Below, one piece after another: positions 11,877-13,150 of a DNA stretch of 13,150 nucleotides. The notes below the pieces were generated by a model that was not told the DNA's origin, made no database searches, and saw nothing but the letters and a program-made list of their open reading frames with translations. How positions within the stretch are numbered: position 1 is the stretch's first letter; each line of letters opens with the position of its first letter. The position numbers and the translations under genes were made by a program. The DNA is from Bacillota bacterium (GTDB lineage: Bacteria; Bacillota; Clostridia; Lachnospirales; Lachnospiraceae). Where the stretch lies: the NCBI GenBank assembly GCA_023437365.1, contig JAEZGK010000012.1, positions 1-13,150 on the forward strand. Direction: 5' to 3'.

Positions 11877-13150
11877 CTACATTTTTATTTCTTTCTTTTC
11901 TCTTTCTATGGCTTGTAATGCTTCTGTTTTACTTCCGGTGGTGGATCGTATCGAGAAAGCAATATTTACAATATGATCCGATATTCTTTGCAAGGAAAAA
12001 AGAACGGAATAAATGCTTTTTGATACCTCAACAGGATACATTCCGGAGCTTAGGCGTACCACATGCTCGTTACGTGTAGAGGATATAAGTTTTTTAATTT
12101 CCTTGTGAAGGTTTGAAATTTTTCTAAAATTTTCGGTTCTACGCTTTGTAAACGCATCAAACCCTAAGTCGAACATTTCGGATATATCCCCATAGATTTG
12201 GTTAAGCTCTTCTTTGGTCTGATCTAAAAATTTTACATTACTTTCTTGCATATAGCTAGTTTCCTTGGCCAAAAGTACCGCATAATCGCCCAGACGTTCA
12301 ATATCGTTTGTTACATGATGCAATCCACCGATCAGTTTTTCGTCACCAGCGAATTTAGTGACTGATGAAATTTTGATGAAAAAGCTTGTGAGCTTATTTG
12401 TCAAGAAATCAATCCGATATTCAACCTCAGCAATTTTATTGCTTTCACTCATATCTTCGTTGACCAAGGAAGCAAAAGAACGATCAAGGTTCTCCTTTGC
12501 GAGAATCGTCATATCGAACAATTCCCTTAATGCTTGTTCAATTGCAACTGCCGGAGTTTTCAAAAAACGCTCATCAATATAGGATACTTCTTCCAGCTTC
12601 TTTTCCTTGTTTTTCACCATTCTAGTCACTAAATTGACTAACGGATCGATAAATACAAGCAACACTAAGGTGTAAAGGCTATTATAAATCAGATTAAATG
12701 TTGCAAGGCTAAACTGAGGTTCTCCAGGGAATAGACCTTCAAACATGTTAGTGATAGGTGTTCTGAAAAGAGCTAAAATAATCGAAAATGTGACCGCGCC
12801 AATTACGCTGGTAATCAGATGGAATAATGCGATACGTTTCCCGTTGGCGTTCGTGGTCAAGGAAGCCATAATGCCATCGCTACAGGTTCCTATATTTGCT
12901 CCCATCACTAAAAAAAACGATTGATCTATATCGTGGATAACTCCCGCAGCCAGGAAAGCTATAAAAACACCCGTTGCTGCCGTAGATGACTGTATGATTC
13001 CTGTAAAGAGAATGCCTAATATCACCAGCAAGATGGGATTATGCATGATTTCATATTTGAATACTTGAGAGAGTTGAATGCTCAGCGTCGAATCTGCACC
13101 ACCGATTGCGGTTTCCATCACTTCCATCCCGATAAACAGCATTCCAAATC
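11877..13150 (-). CDS. Na/Pi cotransporter family protein, C-terminal part (partial)
   Basis: The gene runs off the right edge, so its start is not visible; the 423 codons present are the second half of a NptA/PNaS-type sodium-phosphate symporter, usually about 540-560 residues. Seen here are a membrane repeat with QSSTAATG and GANIGTC, which are substrate/sodium-binding repeat motifs, then several more hydrophobic segments (to about residue 175 of the visible part). A C-terminal cytoplasmic PhoU-like helical domain follows, with NDIERLGDYA (279-288) and LQRISDHIVNIA (384-395), metal-binding-type ExxxD motifs; in the second the Glu is Gln. The first QSS repeat presumably lies outside the window. 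It imports, or in some bacteria exports, phosphate. No clear terminator follows its TAG. Confidence 0.9.
   Translation of the reverse strand, partial: FGMLFIGMEVMETAIGGADSTLSIQLSQVFKYEIMHNPILLVILGILFTGIIQSSTAATGVFIAFLAAGVIHDIDQSFFLVMGANIGTCSDGIMASLTTNANGKRIALFHLITSVIGAVTFSIILALFRTPITNMFEGLFPGEPQFSLATFNLIYNSLYTLVLLVFIDPLVNLVTRMVKNKEKKLEEVSYIDERFLKTPAVAIEQALRELFDMTILAKENLDRSFASLVNEDMSESNKIAEVEYRIDFLTNKLTSFFIKISSVTKFAGDEKLIGGLHHVTNDIERLGDYAVLLAKETSYMQESNVKFLDQTKEELNQIYGDISEMFDLGFDAFTKRRTENFRKISNLHKEIKKLISSTRNEHVVRLSSGMYPVEVSKSIYSVLFSLQRISDHIVNIAFSIRSTTGSKTEALQAIEREKKEIKM

Overview
The window looks like chromosomal DNA of a low-GC anaerobic Firmicute, most likely class Clostridia (Lachnospiraceae-like). 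The reasons are a base composition near 37-40% GC in most genes, strong AGGAGG-type ribosome binding sites, TTGACA/TATAAT promoters, and clostridial families such as an EFR1-type flavodoxin/ferredoxin, a CD3324-type regulator, HAAS/DUF4097 and XpaC-TelA. This assignment is inferred from gene content, not from a marker gene. No rRNA, tRNA, CRISPR array, complete insertion sequence or replication origin was seen.

Left part (1-1760). A marR-type regulator and an EFR1-family flavodoxin-ferredoxin gene read leftward. A perfect 13-bp inverted repeat lies between them and is a candidate operator. The pair sits between two inverted copies of a ~68-bp repeat (83-150 and 1626-1692). The right copy is part of a ~95-bp element with its own terminal inverted repeats. 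The left copy is one end only.

Central part (1763-6790). This is the most interesting locus. Leftward runs a two-gene operon: a PadR-type regulator and a 576-residue protein with an N-terminal HAAS (DUF1700) domain and a C-terminal DUF4097 repeat domain whose SGDI-type motifs recur with an almost exact 19-residue period. Rightward, from its own promoter, runs a translationally coupled pair: a membrane protein with an XpaC domain and a TelA-family protein, closed by a strong intrinsic terminator. The two transcription units share a ~330-bp divergent control region. Together they look like a regulated envelope or toxic-anion stress module, although the biochemistry of XpaC, TelA and DUF4097 is not established.

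Right part (6941-13150). Six recognisable genes all read leftward: a GNAT acetyltransferase, a CD3324-family small regulator preceded by a possible 24-codon ORF, a membrane-anchored S41 peptidase, a metallo-beta-lactamase-fold hydrolase in a conspicuously GC-rich patch, a CPBP intramembrane protease preceded by a possible 18-codon ORF, and a Na/Pi cotransporter whose 5' end lies beyond the window. These appear to be separately transcribed units. Promoters or terminators can be proposed for most of them.
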